Shown one piece after another: positions 22,410 to 31,036 of a stretch of 43,184 nt of DNA; position 1 is the first letter of the stretch, and every line of letters starts with the position of its first letter. Source of the stretch: Oligoflexales bacterium (GTDB lineage: Bacteria > Bdellovibrionota_B > Oligoflexia > Oligoflexales > RGVZ01); assembly GCA_947445775.1 (NCBI GenBank), contig CANFEB010000021.1, positions 1 through 43,184 on the forward strand. Reading direction: 5' to 3'. The notes below the pieces were generated by a model. That model had not been told where the DNA came from. It did not search any database and saw nothing but the letters and a program-made list of their open reading frames with translations. A program made the translations under genes and the position numbers.

Positions 22410-22923
22410 TTGATTCCAAAATCAACTTTGACACTGAAAAGATCTGCGGGAATCGAACCGTTGATGGGCTTGCCATCGATTACCGACTCGCTGCTTGAAA
22501 AAATGGTCACTACGGGCAATAAACACGCTGCATTGACCATTTTCGCGTCTGTCGCGAATTTGGTCGGAAGCCCACTTTCGATCAATGCCCTGCGTGAGGA
22601 TCTTGGGGTAGCCCACCAGTCGGTTGCGCGGTGGCTGGATATTTTTGAGCGGCTTTATTCCATTTTCAGGGTTCACCCCTTTGGAGCGCCGACGATCCGC
22701 GCGGTAAAAAAAGAAGCCAAGCATTACCATTATGATTGGACACAGATTGCAAACGAGGGATTCCGGTTTGAGTGTCTGGTCGCTTGCCACCTACTCAAAT
22801 GGTGTCATTAAGTTTCCCAAAGTCGAGGCCGTGCAGGTTGTGTTTCGCAGCGATATAGATATTAGAAACGCCGACGGAATTCGCATTGTCGGTGCCGATA
22901 TATTTTTGCGTGAGTTTATCTGA
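22410..22923 (+). pseudogene. Decayed AAA/DUF4143 ATPase
   Basis: The first readable part, to the stop at 22811, contains VGSPLSINALREDLGVAHQ, SVARWLDIFERLYSIFRV, HPFGAPTIRAVKKEAKHYHY and FRFECLVACHLLKW, the middle of the DUF4143 domain. The N-terminal ATPase half is absent. After LLKWCH the frame ends, and another frame continues with VVFRSDIDIRNADGIRIVG and ADIFLREFI, the family's extreme C-terminus, so the nuclease-like segment between them has been deleted with a frameshift. Not expected to be functional. Confidence 0.7.
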
Positions 22924-22936
22924 CTCTGAATGGCAC

Positions 22937-22996
22937 TTCAGGCTTTGAGCTCTTCAAGAACAAAATAGCAAGGCAGACGCTCTATGAGGTCTGCCT
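22937..22996. repeat. Right flanking repeat of the island (3' end of the intact GNAT gene)
   Basis: Direct repeat of 14299-14358 at about 56 of 60 positions. It covers the stop codon and last 19 or so codons of the minus-strand GNAT gene at 22938. Confidence 0.85.
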
Positions 22997-23525
22997 TTGC
23001 TTGTCCGCCGGTGATTGGACGGAATCCAAAACGGATAAAAAGATGCCGCGCATTATGCATTTGCGGTGTGGTTTCCAGGTAAAGCCTGCGGTAGCCCAAT
23101 TTGCGGGCTTCTTCGATGGCGCGCTTCAGTAAACGCGACCCGATGCCCCGGCCGCGATAAATTTCCTCCAACACCAGATCGCGGATTTCGCCAACCCCTT
23201 CCTCGGGGGGCAGTCCCTGGAGGGGGCCGATTCCGACTCCACCGACGCAGAGGCCTTCACGGACTTGATCCTTGGCCACCAGAAAACGAGCCCCGGCAGT
23301 GGTGTAGACATTTTGAAACCCGTCCAGCCGCCGGAAAGTCGCGGCCAGAACAGAACCTGCCTCTTCATAACCCTGCAGATTGCGTCGGATGATGTCGCAT
23401 GCGGCCCAGGCCTCGGCGATTTGAATGGGCTCAATCAGAATGTCGTCGCGGTTCATGGCAAGAAAGCCATTGACGCTTTCCTGGTGCGACGAAAATCCGC
23501 TTGATGGATCGAAGTTCTCATTCAT
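22938..23525 (-). CDS. GNAT-family N-acetyltransferase
   Basis: Acetyltransferase of 195 residues. Seen: LVAKDQVREGLCVGGVGIGP, then motif A IRDLVLEEIYRGRGIGSRLL (R-G-R-G-I-G acetyl-CoA loop), KRAIEEARKLGYRRLYLET and the motif B ending NARHLFIRFGFRPI. The C-terminus ADLIERLPCYFVLEELKA is the part duplicated at 14299. The substrate is unknown. AGGA lies about 11 bases before the ATG. It is upstream of, and on the same strand as, nothing obvious; the 68 bases to thiL hold no clear feature. Its 3' end appears to be the insertion point of the island. Confidence 0.88.
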   Translation of the reverse strand: MNENFDPSSGFSSHQESVNGFLAMNRDDILIEPIQIAEAWAACDIIRRNLQGYEEAGSVLAATFRRLDGFQNVYTTAGARFLVAKDQVREGLCVGGVGIGPLQGLPPEEGVGEIRDLVLEEIYRGRGIGSRLLKRAIEEARKLGYRRLYLETTPQMHNARHLFIRFGFRPITGGQAKADLIERLPCYFVLEELKA

Positions 23526-23593
23526 CTGTAGTCAGGTTCCTGTATTCTGAGGGCTAAGCTATTAGAAAACTGGGTTTAGGTCCAGAGGTCCGT

Positions 23594-24538
23594 TCAGTCG
23601 GCTTCAAAGCGGTGCTCATAGCCGCCAGGGGAAATAATAGTTCCATCCTGCCATTTCAGGACCGGGTCACCCGCGTGGCATTCGCCGATGTGAGTCAGGG
23701 GCACACGGGTAAGTGGCTGTGAATCCAGCAGGATTCGGGCCATTTCCGGAGGGGCTGTGAACAGCAGTTCAAAATCCTCGCCATCAGTCATTGCGTGTGC
23801 CAGGCGCTCTTCCGGCGTTCCCTCGGAAACATCCGCTGAAACTGGAATCCAATTTTGATTCAAAATCATCGTCAAACCACTTTCCCGGGCCAGATGCCCC
23901 CCATCCGTGGCCAGGCCGTCACTTAGATCGATCATCGACGTGATTTCGTATTTTTGATTCAGCTGGATCGCCTCCCGGACCCGGGGTGTAAAGTTCAGGT
24001 GGCGCGCATTGGCGGGATTTTTGCTGTCGCCAAGGCTGCCCCCGAGGGCTCCGGTGACCAATATCCAGTCTCCAGGTCGCGCACCGCTGCGGGTTAAAGG
24101 CGCCCTGCCAGGGAGTGGCTCACCCAGCACCGTGACGGAAATCGCGGTTCGCCCCGACCAAGAGTTAGTATCGCCGCCTAAAATCGTGATGTGAAATTCC
24201 TTTGCGAGGGCAAAAATGCCCTCCATGATTTTTTTCCCCGTCACCAGCCCGTTTTCTTTGGGCAGGGCCAAGCTGACCAGAACGCAGACTGGGACTGACC
24301 CCATGGCGGCAATATCGCTCAGGTTCACGGCAAGGGCCTTGCGTCCGGCAAGGGTCGCATCAATCTGGGTCAGGTCGAAGTGCACGCCATCCAAAAGCAT
24401 GTCGACGGCGGCAATGGTTTCGGGGGCGAGACGCACAATGCCGGCATCGTCCCCGGGTCCAAGGACCACAGGGCCTCCCGATTTTCCCGAAGAAGTGGTC
24501 TTGCTTCTGATCCAATCGATGAATTGCCATTCAGCCAA
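23594..24538 (-). CDS. thiL: Thiamine-monophosphate kinase
   Basis: Last step of thiamine pyrophosphate synthesis: phosphorylates thiamine monophosphate with ATP. 314 residues. Seen: FIDWIRS, VVLGPGDDAGIV (the GDD metal/nucleotide site), DMLLDGVHFDL, AVNLSDIAAMGSVPV, ILGGDTNS, VTGALGGSLGDS, MIDLSDGLATDGGHLARES and MTDGEDFELLFT, all in the family order. The start appears to be TTG at 24538, with the GGGGAG of the gluQ end as ribosome site about ten bases upstream. It follows gluQ by six bases in the same operon. Confidence 0.93.
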   Translation of the reverse strand: MAEWQFIDWIRSKTTSSGKSGGPVVLGPGDDAGIVRLAPETIAAVDMLLDGVHFDLTQIDATLAGRKALAVNLSDIAAMGSVPVCVLVSLALPKENGLVTGKKIMEGIFALAKEFHITILGGDTNSWSGRTAISVTVLGEPLPGRAPLTRSGARPGDWILVTGALGGSLGDSKNPANARHLNFTPRVREAIQLNQKYEITSMIDLSDGLATDGGHLARESGLTMILNQNWIPVSADVSEGTPEERLAHAMTDGEDFELLFTAPPEMARILLDSQPLTRVPLTHIGECHAGDPVLKWQDGTIISPGGYEHRFEAD

Positions 24539-24544
24539 AGGCCA

Positions 24545-25540
24545 TCACTCCCCAGGTGTATTCAGGACAAACATATTCTGTGCAAACATTTTCAGGGCCG
24601 ATGCTAAATCGAGACTCGCCTGACGATCGATTTTCTCTGCAAGAAAAGCGGCCAGCCCCAGAACAGCCTCTGGAGTTTGGCCATCCATACGCAATTGCCG
24701 GATGGATTCCGAGAGAAAACGCTTGCCCAGTTTTTGTCCCGACCCGTCGGTCAGCAGAGGATGATGAAAAAAGATGGGGGGGGCGGGCGGATTTTGCGGC
24801 GGGATGAGCATCTGCCGTAGGGCCAGTTGGCGTCCCGTCGAGGTCAGGAGGTCTGCACCCCGGATAATCAAATTTACGCCCTGGTCCAGGTCATCCACCG
24901 CGCAACAGAACTGGTAGGTAAAGCAGCCATTACGGTCCCGCACTAGCAGGTCGCCTGACTGGAGTTGTGGGTTTTGATTGTGGGCCTCGTCCGCCGCCTT
25001 GGTAGTGATCTGAGTCAGATTTTTAAAAGTAAACTCCCGATCCGGCATCAGAAGGCGAATGCCGTGGGGGGCCGTTGCGGGGACGTCGCGGGTTTTGCAC
25101 AGGCCGTCGTGAAAAATTTCCCCATCAGGATTGAGTGCCATTGAACTGCGGGAGCAATCGCAGCGGTAAGTCAGCCCCCGGGCAGTCAGTTCGGCCAGGC
25201 GGGCGTTGTAAATCCCTGTGGTGCCGGCGCGGTGGCTTTGGCGAAGGCTCGGGTCGTATTGGCCCAAATTTGGCCACGGCGAGCGGTCTGGAACCAGGCC
25301 CAGCCAAACCAAGTCGTCACGGATAGCGTCGTCAAAGGTTGGGCGGGACCGTGTTTGATCGTGATCCTCAATCCTTACGAGGACTTGGCCACCTAGAGCC
25401 CTCGTGATGCCATAGACATAGAGGCAGGAAACGACGTGGCCTAAATGCAGGTAGCCGGTTGGCGCGGGGGCAAAACGCGATACGACGGGGCCAGGCGGCA
25501 GAGTTATTTTCGGGATCTGGCGGATTATATTTTTTGGCAT
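24545..25540 (-). CDS. gluQ: Glutamyl-Q tRNA(Asp) synthetase
   Basis: Truncated GluRS-like enzyme of 331 residues that attaches Glu to queuosine 34 of tRNA(Asp). Seen: SRFAPAPTGYLHLGHV with the HIGH-type HLGH, RIEDHDQTR, a Cys-rich zinc site (RCDCS and later GLC, with His in the place of the usual Tyr ligand in FHDGLC), FTYQFCCAVDDLDQGV, RGADLL and the KMSKS-like KLGKR. It lacks the anticodon-binding domain, which distinguishes it from full GluRS. A run of eight G on the plus strand (24776-24783) is coding here, a possible slippage site. It is translated with thiL. Confidence 0.92.
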   Translation of the reverse strand: MPKNIIRQIPKITLPPGPVVSRFAPAPTGYLHLGHVVSCLYVYGITRALGGQVLVRIEDHDQTRSRPTFDDAIRDDLVWLGLVPDRSPWPNLGQYDPSLRQSHRAGTTGIYNARLAELTARGLTYRCDCSRSSMALNPDGEIFHDGLCKTRDVPATAPHGIRLLMPDREFTFKNLTQITTKAADEAHNQNPQLQSGDLLVRDRNGCFTYQFCCAVDDLDQGVNLIIRGADLLTSTGRQLALRQMLIPPQNPPAPPIFFHHPLLTDGSGQKLGKRFLSESIRQLRMDGQTPEAVLGLAAFLAEKIDRQASLDLASALKMFAQNMFVLNTPGE

Positions 25541-25568
25541 GGTTCTGCCTATTTTTTAATCAGCAAAT

Positions 25569-25597
25569 TTGACTTTAAAAGGAAATTGTCCTATCAA
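25569..25597 (+). promoter_or_regulatory. Candidate promoter for the NlpC/P60 gene
   Basis: TTGACT (25569-25574) and TATCAA (25592-25597) are separated by exactly 17 bases, 42 bases before the proposed start. Confidence 0.5.
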
Positions 25598-25639
25598 GGG
25601 CGGACTGCGATTTGAACCTTGAAAGCATTGGGGCTCTAG

Positions 25640-26569
25640 GTGTTCCTGTTTTTTATTCGGCTTTTTAATCCGCTAAAAATCAATTCTATCGCCCTGATGA
25701 CCGTGGCGTTGCTTGCTGGCCTGTACGGTCTGTTCATTATGCCTCAAAATTCCTACGCCTCAAACGCCACCAGCTCAATGAATTCCACCAAGCCGGGCAA
25801 AGCCCTGAATCGCGCTCCGGGCAAAACGCGGCCAGTCCGTGCGGTTCTTGCAAACTCGCCAGATAATAATTTGATCGCCCTCCTGGATGCAGCCTCGGCA
25901 CTTAGCCGTCGCGATGAGATTGCTTACGTCTGGGGCGGCCGTTCGACGAGCAGTCCGGTCGTCTGTTCAGCATGCCAACGCTGTGTTGAAAAACGAAAAG
26001 TTCATCCGCACCAGCGCCTTAGCAAGTGCCCGGCTTGTGAGCAGTGCGGCGTCGATTGCTCGGGTTTTATCTCTCGGGTCATGGGTGCAGCTGGCCTAGG
26101 GTCCAAGAGGATCACGAGCCGGTCCCTGATCAAGGCGGCAACGGCAGGACCAAAGAGGGGCAATCTCAAAGGGGCCAAAAAAGTTGACCCGGTTTTTATT
26201 CCTGTCGGTCGCAATCTGGCCTTGGCCCAGCCCGGCGATCTGGTGGTGCTGCCTGACCATGTCGTCATCTTTTTAAATCGTCATCCCAACAAAAAACTCG
26301 ATTATGTCCATGCATCGCGATACATCCCCGGCCGCCCGGCTGGTGGCATCGAAGTGGTGTCGGCGGGGGATTTGCCCCGTGGCCAAGTTCCGGTGACTAT
26401 TTTGCGGCACAAAGCTTTTGCGGGAACAGGAAATTCACTGGCCGTGCGCAAACGGATCACAGCCATGCTTGAGCACGCCCAGCGTAAGAAAAAAGCGCCC
26501 TCGCCGGTTCGTCCATCCAGACCAGTAGGGCCACGGCCAAGCAATGTTCATCTAGCCCGCGCACACTGA
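25640..26569 (+). CDS. NlpC/P60-family cell-wall hydrolase with a Cys-rich insert
   Basis: Exported cysteine peptidase of up to 309 residues, probably cutting peptidoglycan stem peptides. Seen: a long signal or anchor region (IALMTVALLAGLYGLFIM), then IAYVWGGRS, a 45-residue insert with two CxxCxxC-type groups (CSACQRC and CPACEQC), then GVDCSGFI with the catalytic Cys, and LAQPGDLVVLPDHVVIFL with the likely catalytic His. The tail is basic and Pro-rich. The start is GTG at 25640; an internal ATG at 25697 is an alternative. The insert lies inside the normal YVWGG-to-DCSGF segment and is not part of the usual domain. Confidence 0.82.
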   Translation: MFLFFIRLFNPLKINSIALMTVALLAGLYGLFIMPQNSYASNATSSMNSTKPGKALNRAPGKTRPVRAVLANSPDNNLIALLDAASALSRRDEIAYVWGGRSTSSPVVCSACQRCVEKRKVHPHQRLSKCPACEQCGVDCSGFISRVMGAAGLGSKRITSRSLIKAATAGPKRGNLKGAKKVDPVFIPVGRNLALAQPGDLVVLPDHVVIFLNRHPNKKLDYVHASRYIPGRPAGGIEVVSAGDLPRGQVPVTILRHKAFAGTGNSLAVRKRITAMLEHAQRKKKAPSPVRPSRPVGPRPSNVHLARAH

Positions 26570-26595
26570 TACGGGGCGTGCTAGGGTGTGGGGCA

Positions 26596-27483
26596 ATGTC
26601 AGCCAAATTATCAAAATCAAGAATCGGTATATTTGATTCAGGCGTTGGTGGTTTGACGATTTATCAGGCCATTCAATCTGCGCTGCCTGATTGTCAGTAC
26701 GCTTATTGTTCTGACAATGAATTTCATCCCTATGGCACCAAGTCCGACGAAGCCGTGGCCCTGCGGACGGTCGATGTTTGCGCGCGATTTGTGATCGCGG
26801 CTCGCCTTGATTTTCTTGTGATCGCCTGTAATACAGCCAGCACCGTCGCCTTGGCAGCACTGCGTTCCAAACTGCAAATTCCAATTGTCGGCGTGGTGCC
26901 TGCGATCAAGCCAGCCGCTGAAAATTCCCGCACGGGGGTGATTGGACTTCTGGCCACCCCGGCCACCATCAAGCGCCCATATGTCGACGATTTGATCATG
27001 AAATTTGCTGGCCACTGCCAGGTGTTACGTGCCGGCAGTTCTCGCCTTGTGGAATTGGCCGAGGCTAAAGCCCGCGGTAATCCCGTGGACAGCGCCGCCG
27101 TGCGCGACGAGATCAAATCACTTTTTGTGGAATCCAGCCGGCCCGCTCAGGGTGCTCAGGCTGCTCAGGCCGATCAATCAGGTCGCCTGGATACGGTCGT
27201 CCTGGGATGCACACATTTTCCTTTGCTCCGCGAAGATCTTATCGCGGCGGCGCCTTGGCCGGTGCAATGGATCGACTCGGGAGATGCGATTGCGGCGCGC
27301 GTCCAGCAGCTTGTCCGGGAATCTCGCAATACCATCAAAGACATTAATGCCAGCGCAAACGAAAAATCCTTGCTGGAAAAAACCCCGGCCATTGCCTGGG
27401 TAACGCGCCATGATTCTTCTTCCGCCCAGCTTGAACCTTTAATGCTGCGTTTTGGTTTTAGCGCGTTGCGGGAATTGCCCTGA
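26596..27483 (+). CDS. murI: Glutamate racemase
   Basis: Cytoplasmic enzyme making D-glutamate for peptidoglycan; 295 residues. Seen: IGIFDSGVGGLTIYQAI, DNEFHPYGTKS, VIACNTASTVAL with the first catalytic Cys, VVPAIKPA and VLGCTHFPLL with the second catalytic Cys. A Gln/Ala repeat (AQGAQAAQADQ) from short GCTCAGG repeats is inserted before LDTVVLGC. Start at 26596 is preferred, with GGGTGTGGGG upstream; the frame is open to 26578. It follows the NlpC/P60 gene closely and overlaps the convergent LppC-like gene by 26 bases. Confidence 0.95.
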   Translation: MSAKLSKSRIGIFDSGVGGLTIYQAIQSALPDCQYAYCSDNEFHPYGTKSDEAVALRTVDVCARFVIAARLDFLVIACNTASTVALAALRSKLQIPIVGVVPAIKPAAENSRTGVIGLLATPATIKRPYVDDLIMKFAGHCQVLRAGSSRLVELAEAKARGNPVDSAAVRDEIKSLFVESSRPAQGAQAAQADQSGRLDTVVLGCTHFPLLREDLIAAAPWPVQWIDSGDAIAARVQQLVRESRNTIKDINASANEKSLLEKTPAIAWVTRHDSSSAQLEPLMLRFGFSALRELP

Positions 27484-28981
27484 CCTCTCGCGGCTGGCTG
27501 TCCATGGCAGGTTCTCCGGATGCGATTGACGGTTTGCCAATCAAAGTTCCTTGGGAAATTGTAAAAACAAATGCCGGCCACCAGGCGTTTAGATTTGGCG
27601 CAAAAAATGTTCGAGATTGAAAAAAATCGTCTTGTGGTGCCGGCAGTGCTGCCATGATTCGGTGCAGGTTCTTGCGTGGATAACCGGACCCTGCCTGGAA
27701 TGTCGCGTTTGCTAATTGCCCGGCGCGTCGGCCGGTTGCAAGCCAAGTTGCTTGCCAAGTGGCTTGAGGATCGGGAAATTCTGGCAGGCTTCCTGCTGAG
27801 GACTGATTTAGGCCTAAATAGTCGACAAAAAAAGCTTTTTCAAAATCCGAATCAAACGGCTGAATGATTGTAGCGGAGCGCCAGCGGTGGTGACCCATCA
27901 ACGTAAGATTGGTCAGGCCGTTTAGTTTTGCAACTTTGGCAGCGTGGCGCGCAATTCGGGCATCGTCCAGGATCAGTAGGCCCGCCGGATGCGATGTAGT
28001 TGCCTGCGTTGTAAGAAGCCCCAAAGATAATTCCTTGATCGCCCTATCAACGGCTTCGAAATTTGCGGTTATATAATTTCCGCCACTGGCAACGAGGCCT
28101 CCGCACGCAGTGAATGCGGCCTCAAAATGTTTTGCAAAACTGCCTGCCTCCGGTGTAGCTGGGCGCAGGATTCCAGTTTTTTTCATTCCGCGCGCACATG
28201 CGCCCTTGGCCAAAGTCACTGCTAAATGGGTCTGGTCGGGAAATATCCTGAATATGCGCCGTGATTTCAGTTTTTTTGTGGCATCACCCTCGATGGATGC
28301 TGGGCCAAGGAGGACCACCGGGATGGCCAGGTCCTTAGCAAGTGCGGTGGCGAGGTGATCCTCCGAAGGCGGCATGGCGGAAAAAATCAAAGAGGGTTTG
28401 GTTATCCAAAAATCCACGGCAATGGCTTTGAGCAGATCATCAACGGCAATGGCTTTTCCGCCTGGAGTCATGGCGACATGAATTGTTCGCAGCGACTTTG
28501 CCAAATCTGGGCCTAGAGCGCTGACGATTCCACGTTCCAGCGCGTCACTTGCTAATTTTCTATCGGCGTTGTTGTTGTTGTTGTTGTTGTTGACACCATC
28601 AGCCGGAACGATCAGCAGTGCGGTGCGCTCATGTTCATTCAACAGCTTGCTCAATATTTTCACGAGAGCCGCGCGGCGTTTTGGATCAACGCAGTCATCG
28701 GCATCTAGATCTAGTACGTCGGTGGCATCTTTAATGGCGTCTTTATTGGCGTCTTTTGCAGCCGGGATAAATTTCGCGATCTTTTTCAGAGGCAAAGCAT
28801 ATTGAAAAAACGCGTCGCGGCAACGATCGCTCACGGGGACTTTGCCCGCTTGGGTTTCATTGGGTGTGGGCAGTCGACGCGGGGAAGATCCCTTGAAGCC
28901 CTGGGCTGTCAAGGTGCTTCCCGAAATGATCATCATGAACGTTATGGATATCGAGGATAACAGGGTCATAAATTTAGTCAT
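27458..28981 (-). CDS. LppC/LpoA-like periplasmic-binding-fold protein next to PBP1A
   Basis: A 507-residue exported protein. Seen: a signal peptide (MTKFMTLLSSISITFMMIIS, cleavage near residue 27) but no lipobox Cys; a type 1 periplasmic-binding fold (GPASIEGDATKKLKSRRIFR, FPDQTHLAVTLAKGACARG, LLILDDARIARHAAKVAKLNG, FPDPQATWQATW). This resembles the C-terminal domain of LppC/YraM/LpoA, the activator of PBP1A. A run of eight Asn comes from (GTT)8. The start is three bases after the stop of the PBP1A gene, so the two are translationally coupled. LpoA-like function is inference from fold and neighbour. Confidence 0.65.
   Translation of the reverse strand: MTKFMTLLSSISITFMMIISGSTLTAQGFKGSSPRRLPTPNETQAGKVPVSDRCRDAFFQYALPLKKIAKFIPAAKDANKDAIKDATDVLDLDADDCVDPKRRAALVKILSKLLNEHERTALLIVPADGVNNNNNNNNADRKLASDALERGIVSALGPDLAKSLRTIHVAMTPGGKAIAVDDLLKAIAVDFWITKPSLIFSAMPPSEDHLATALAKDLAIPVVLLGPASIEGDATKKLKSRRIFRIFPDQTHLAVTLAKGACARGMKKTGILRPATPEAGSFAKHFEAAFTACGGLVASGGNYITANFEAVDRAIKELSLGLLTTQATTSHPAGLLILDDARIARHAAKVAKLNGLTNLTLMGHHRWRSATIIQPFDSDFEKAFFVDYLGLNQSSAGSLPEFPDPQATWQATWLATGRRAGQLANATFQAGSGYPRKNLHRIMAALPAPQDDFFQSRTFFAPNLNAWWPAFVFTISQGTLIGKPSIASGEPAMDSQPREVRAIPATR
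28568..28591 (-). repeat. Trinucleotide repeat (GTT)8, coding poly-Asn
   Basis: Eight GTT units in a row on the plus strand, read as AAC codons by the LppC-like gene. In-frame length variation is possible. Confidence 0.9.
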
Positions 28982-28984
28982 GGA

Positions 28985-31036
28985 TCACCGTGCAAAAATA
29001 TCTGGGAAATCTTCTTGTTGCTGTTGCGTTCCTTCGGGGTCGCCTGATCGCACGGTGCCAGAGCCTGATGATCCCGATGGTTCTGAGCCCTCAAGAAATG
29101 ACATCCGGATGCCATGACTGTCGGGTCGTCCGTAGGTTGGGTCGACTTTGAGTTCGACGATGCGATCTGGTTTTTGAAATGGTCGGCGCCAGTCGGGATT
29201 TTCCAGGGAAGTCTCGATGAATTCACGCCAGATTGGCAGAGCCAGGCCGCTGCCGGTCGCATCGGAAATGGGTGTATGGTCATCTCTTCCCACCCAAACA
29301 GCAGCGACCACAGAGGCACTATAACCGCAAAACCAACTGTCCATTCCTTCATTCGATGTTCCAGTTTTGCCGACGGCAAGGTGCGCGATGGGGGACGCCG
29401 ATCTGGCGGTTCCGTGTTGCAGAACGGACCGCAGCCCCTCGGTCACGAGCCAGGCCGTGCGCGGGTCGAGGGGATCCTCATTGGTATTGGTATTGGTATT
29501 GGAGTTGGCTTGATCGTGACTGAAAATGATCTCTCCCGACGCTGATTGAATGCTGGCGACCGCATGGGGTGATTGCAGGTGTCCGGCGTTGGCTATGGTG
29601 GCATAGGCCGACGCCATGTCCATCACCGTGGTTTCGGAACCACCGAGGGCAGTGCCCAATTCACGTTTGAGTGGTGATTTGATTCCGAGCTTTCTGGAAA
29701 AATCTATAACACCGCCGAGGCCTATTTTGTGCGCGATTTCCACGGCAGGTGTGTTCACGGACCGGTAAAACGCTTTCAACATCGTGGTCTCGGTAAAGAA
29801 TTCGTCAGTCAGGTTTTTTGGGGCGTAGTCATCAAATTTGACGGGATCAATGAACATGTGGTCCGCCCAAGTCCATCCTTTGCTCAGGGCGTAGGCGTAA
29901 ACGAATGTCTTGAAGGCAGACCCCGGATGGCGTTTGGCCGAGATGGAGCGATTGAACTGCGAAATCTGATAGTCACGTCCCCCCGTCATGGCAAGGATGC
30001 CGCCTGTTTTTGGATCCAAGGCAAGTAGTGCGGTTTCAAGGCGGCCATTGCGTTCAAATCGTCTGAAGTTTGGTGCGGCGCGGGTCACGGTATCGGTCGC
30101 AGCATTCTGCAGAAATGGATCCAGCGTGGTTTTGATGATGAGCCCCTCGCCACGAATGTCACGACCAGTGATCCCAGAGGCTTCATCGCGCACATGATCC
30201 AGAAACCATGGCGCAATTCCATTGCCAATGTCCCTGGACCAGGGCTCGTAAGATAGTGGCCGACTGATCATGGATTCATATTGGCTTTGGTCCAGATTGC
30301 CGTTGCGATACAGCGCTGCGACAACTTGGCGTTGGCGGGTGCGGGCACGTTCCGGGTGGCGCAGTGGGTTGAATGCAGACGGAGATTGAAAAAGGCCGGC
30401 AATCAGTGCGCATTCGTGTGGTGCCAGTTGGTCGAGACTTTTGTTGAAATATCTTTTTGCTGCTGCGGCGACTCCATAGGAGCCACTGCCCAGAAACATT
30501 TCATTGGCATACAGTTCAAAAATTCTTTGTTTGGTGATCATGCGTTCAAGTTTGATGGCAAGAAATATTTCGCGAGCCTTGCGGGTCATTGTCCGCTCGT
30601 TGCCCAAGATAAACGCTTTGACCAATTGTTGGCTGAGGGTGCTGGCCCCTTGTTTTGTGCGTCCTCCGGTCAGGTTCGCAATTGCGGCGCGGACGATGCC
30701 CTTGGGGTCAAAGCCTTGGTGCGTCCAAAAGTTGTGATCTTCAATGGCAACGATGGAATCCACCAGGTCGCGTGGCAATTGATCGAAGGGAACAAAGGCG
30801 CGGTCAACCTCATAGAACTCACCGATTTTGCTGCCATCACGGGCCAGAACAATCGTGTTGGATCTAGTCTGGTGGGTGGTGATTTTTTCGATCAAATGAT
30901 CATCGGATTCAAACACGCCTGCGCGCTTCAAAAATAGCCAGCCTGCACCTGCAGCAATGACGCCCAGCAGGGTGGCGGTGATGCTGATGACGGCAAGAAG
31001 GCGAAACCAAATAGCCCTGTGATCGTATGGGTTCAT
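28985..31036 (-). CDS. mrcA: Penicillin-binding protein 1A (class A, transglycosylase/transpeptidase)
   Basis: Bifunctional peptidoglycan synthase of 683 residues anchored in the inner membrane. Seen: a TM helix (LLAVISITATLLGVIAAGAG), the GT51 domain with VAIEDHNFWTHQGFDP, QGASTLSQQLVK and RKAREIFLAIKLE, then the transpeptidase with the SxxK box in HPGSAFKTF, SVN in RSVNTPAVEI and the KTG box in VGKTGTSNE. Short tandem repeats encode NTNTNTNE (29480-29503) and QQQQ near the end. It lacks the OB-like extra domain of longer PBP1A. It is the first gene of an operon with the LppC-like protein. Confidence 0.94.
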   Translation of the reverse strand: MNPYDHRAIWFRLLAVISITATLLGVIAAGAGWLFLKRAGVFESDDHLIEKITTHQTRSNTIVLARDGSKIGEFYEVDRAFVPFDQLPRDLVDSIVAIEDHNFWTHQGFDPKGIVRAAIANLTGGRTKQGASTLSQQLVKAFILGNERTMTRKAREIFLAIKLERMITKQRIFELYANEMFLGSGSYGVAAAAKRYFNKSLDQLAPHECALIAGLFQSPSAFNPLRHPERARTRQRQVVAALYRNGNLDQSQYESMISRPLSYEPWSRDIGNGIAPWFLDHVRDEASGITGRDIRGEGLIIKTTLDPFLQNAATDTVTRAAPNFRRFERNGRLETALLALDPKTGGILAMTGGRDYQISQFNRSISAKRHPGSAFKTFVYAYALSKGWTWADHMFIDPVKFDDYAPKNLTDEFFTETTMLKAFYRSVNTPAVEIAHKIGLGGVIDFSRKLGIKSPLKRELGTALGGSETTVMDMASAYATIANAGHLQSPHAVASIQSASGEIIFSHDQANSNTNTNTNEDPLDPRTAWLVTEGLRSVLQHGTARSASPIAHLAVGKTGTSNEGMDSWFCGYSASVVAAVWVGRDDHTPISDATGSGLALPIWREFIETSLENPDWRRPFQKPDRIVELKVDPTYGRPDSHGIRMSFLEGSEPSGSSGSGTVRSGDPEGTQQQQEDFPDIFAR
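29480..29503 (-). repeat. 6-base tandem repeat in PBP1A, coding Asn-Thr repeats
   Basis: ATTGGT repeated about four times on the plus strand codes for alternating Asn and Thr on the minus strand. It lies in a loop of the transpeptidase region, so copy-number change would be in frame. Confidence 0.75.

Noticed and set aside
22314-22811. Intact 165-residue DNA-binding-like gene
   Set aside because: Its middle is DUF4143 sequence, its N-terminal part is the R2 repeat and the C-terminal family end lies in another frame, so it is a remnant.
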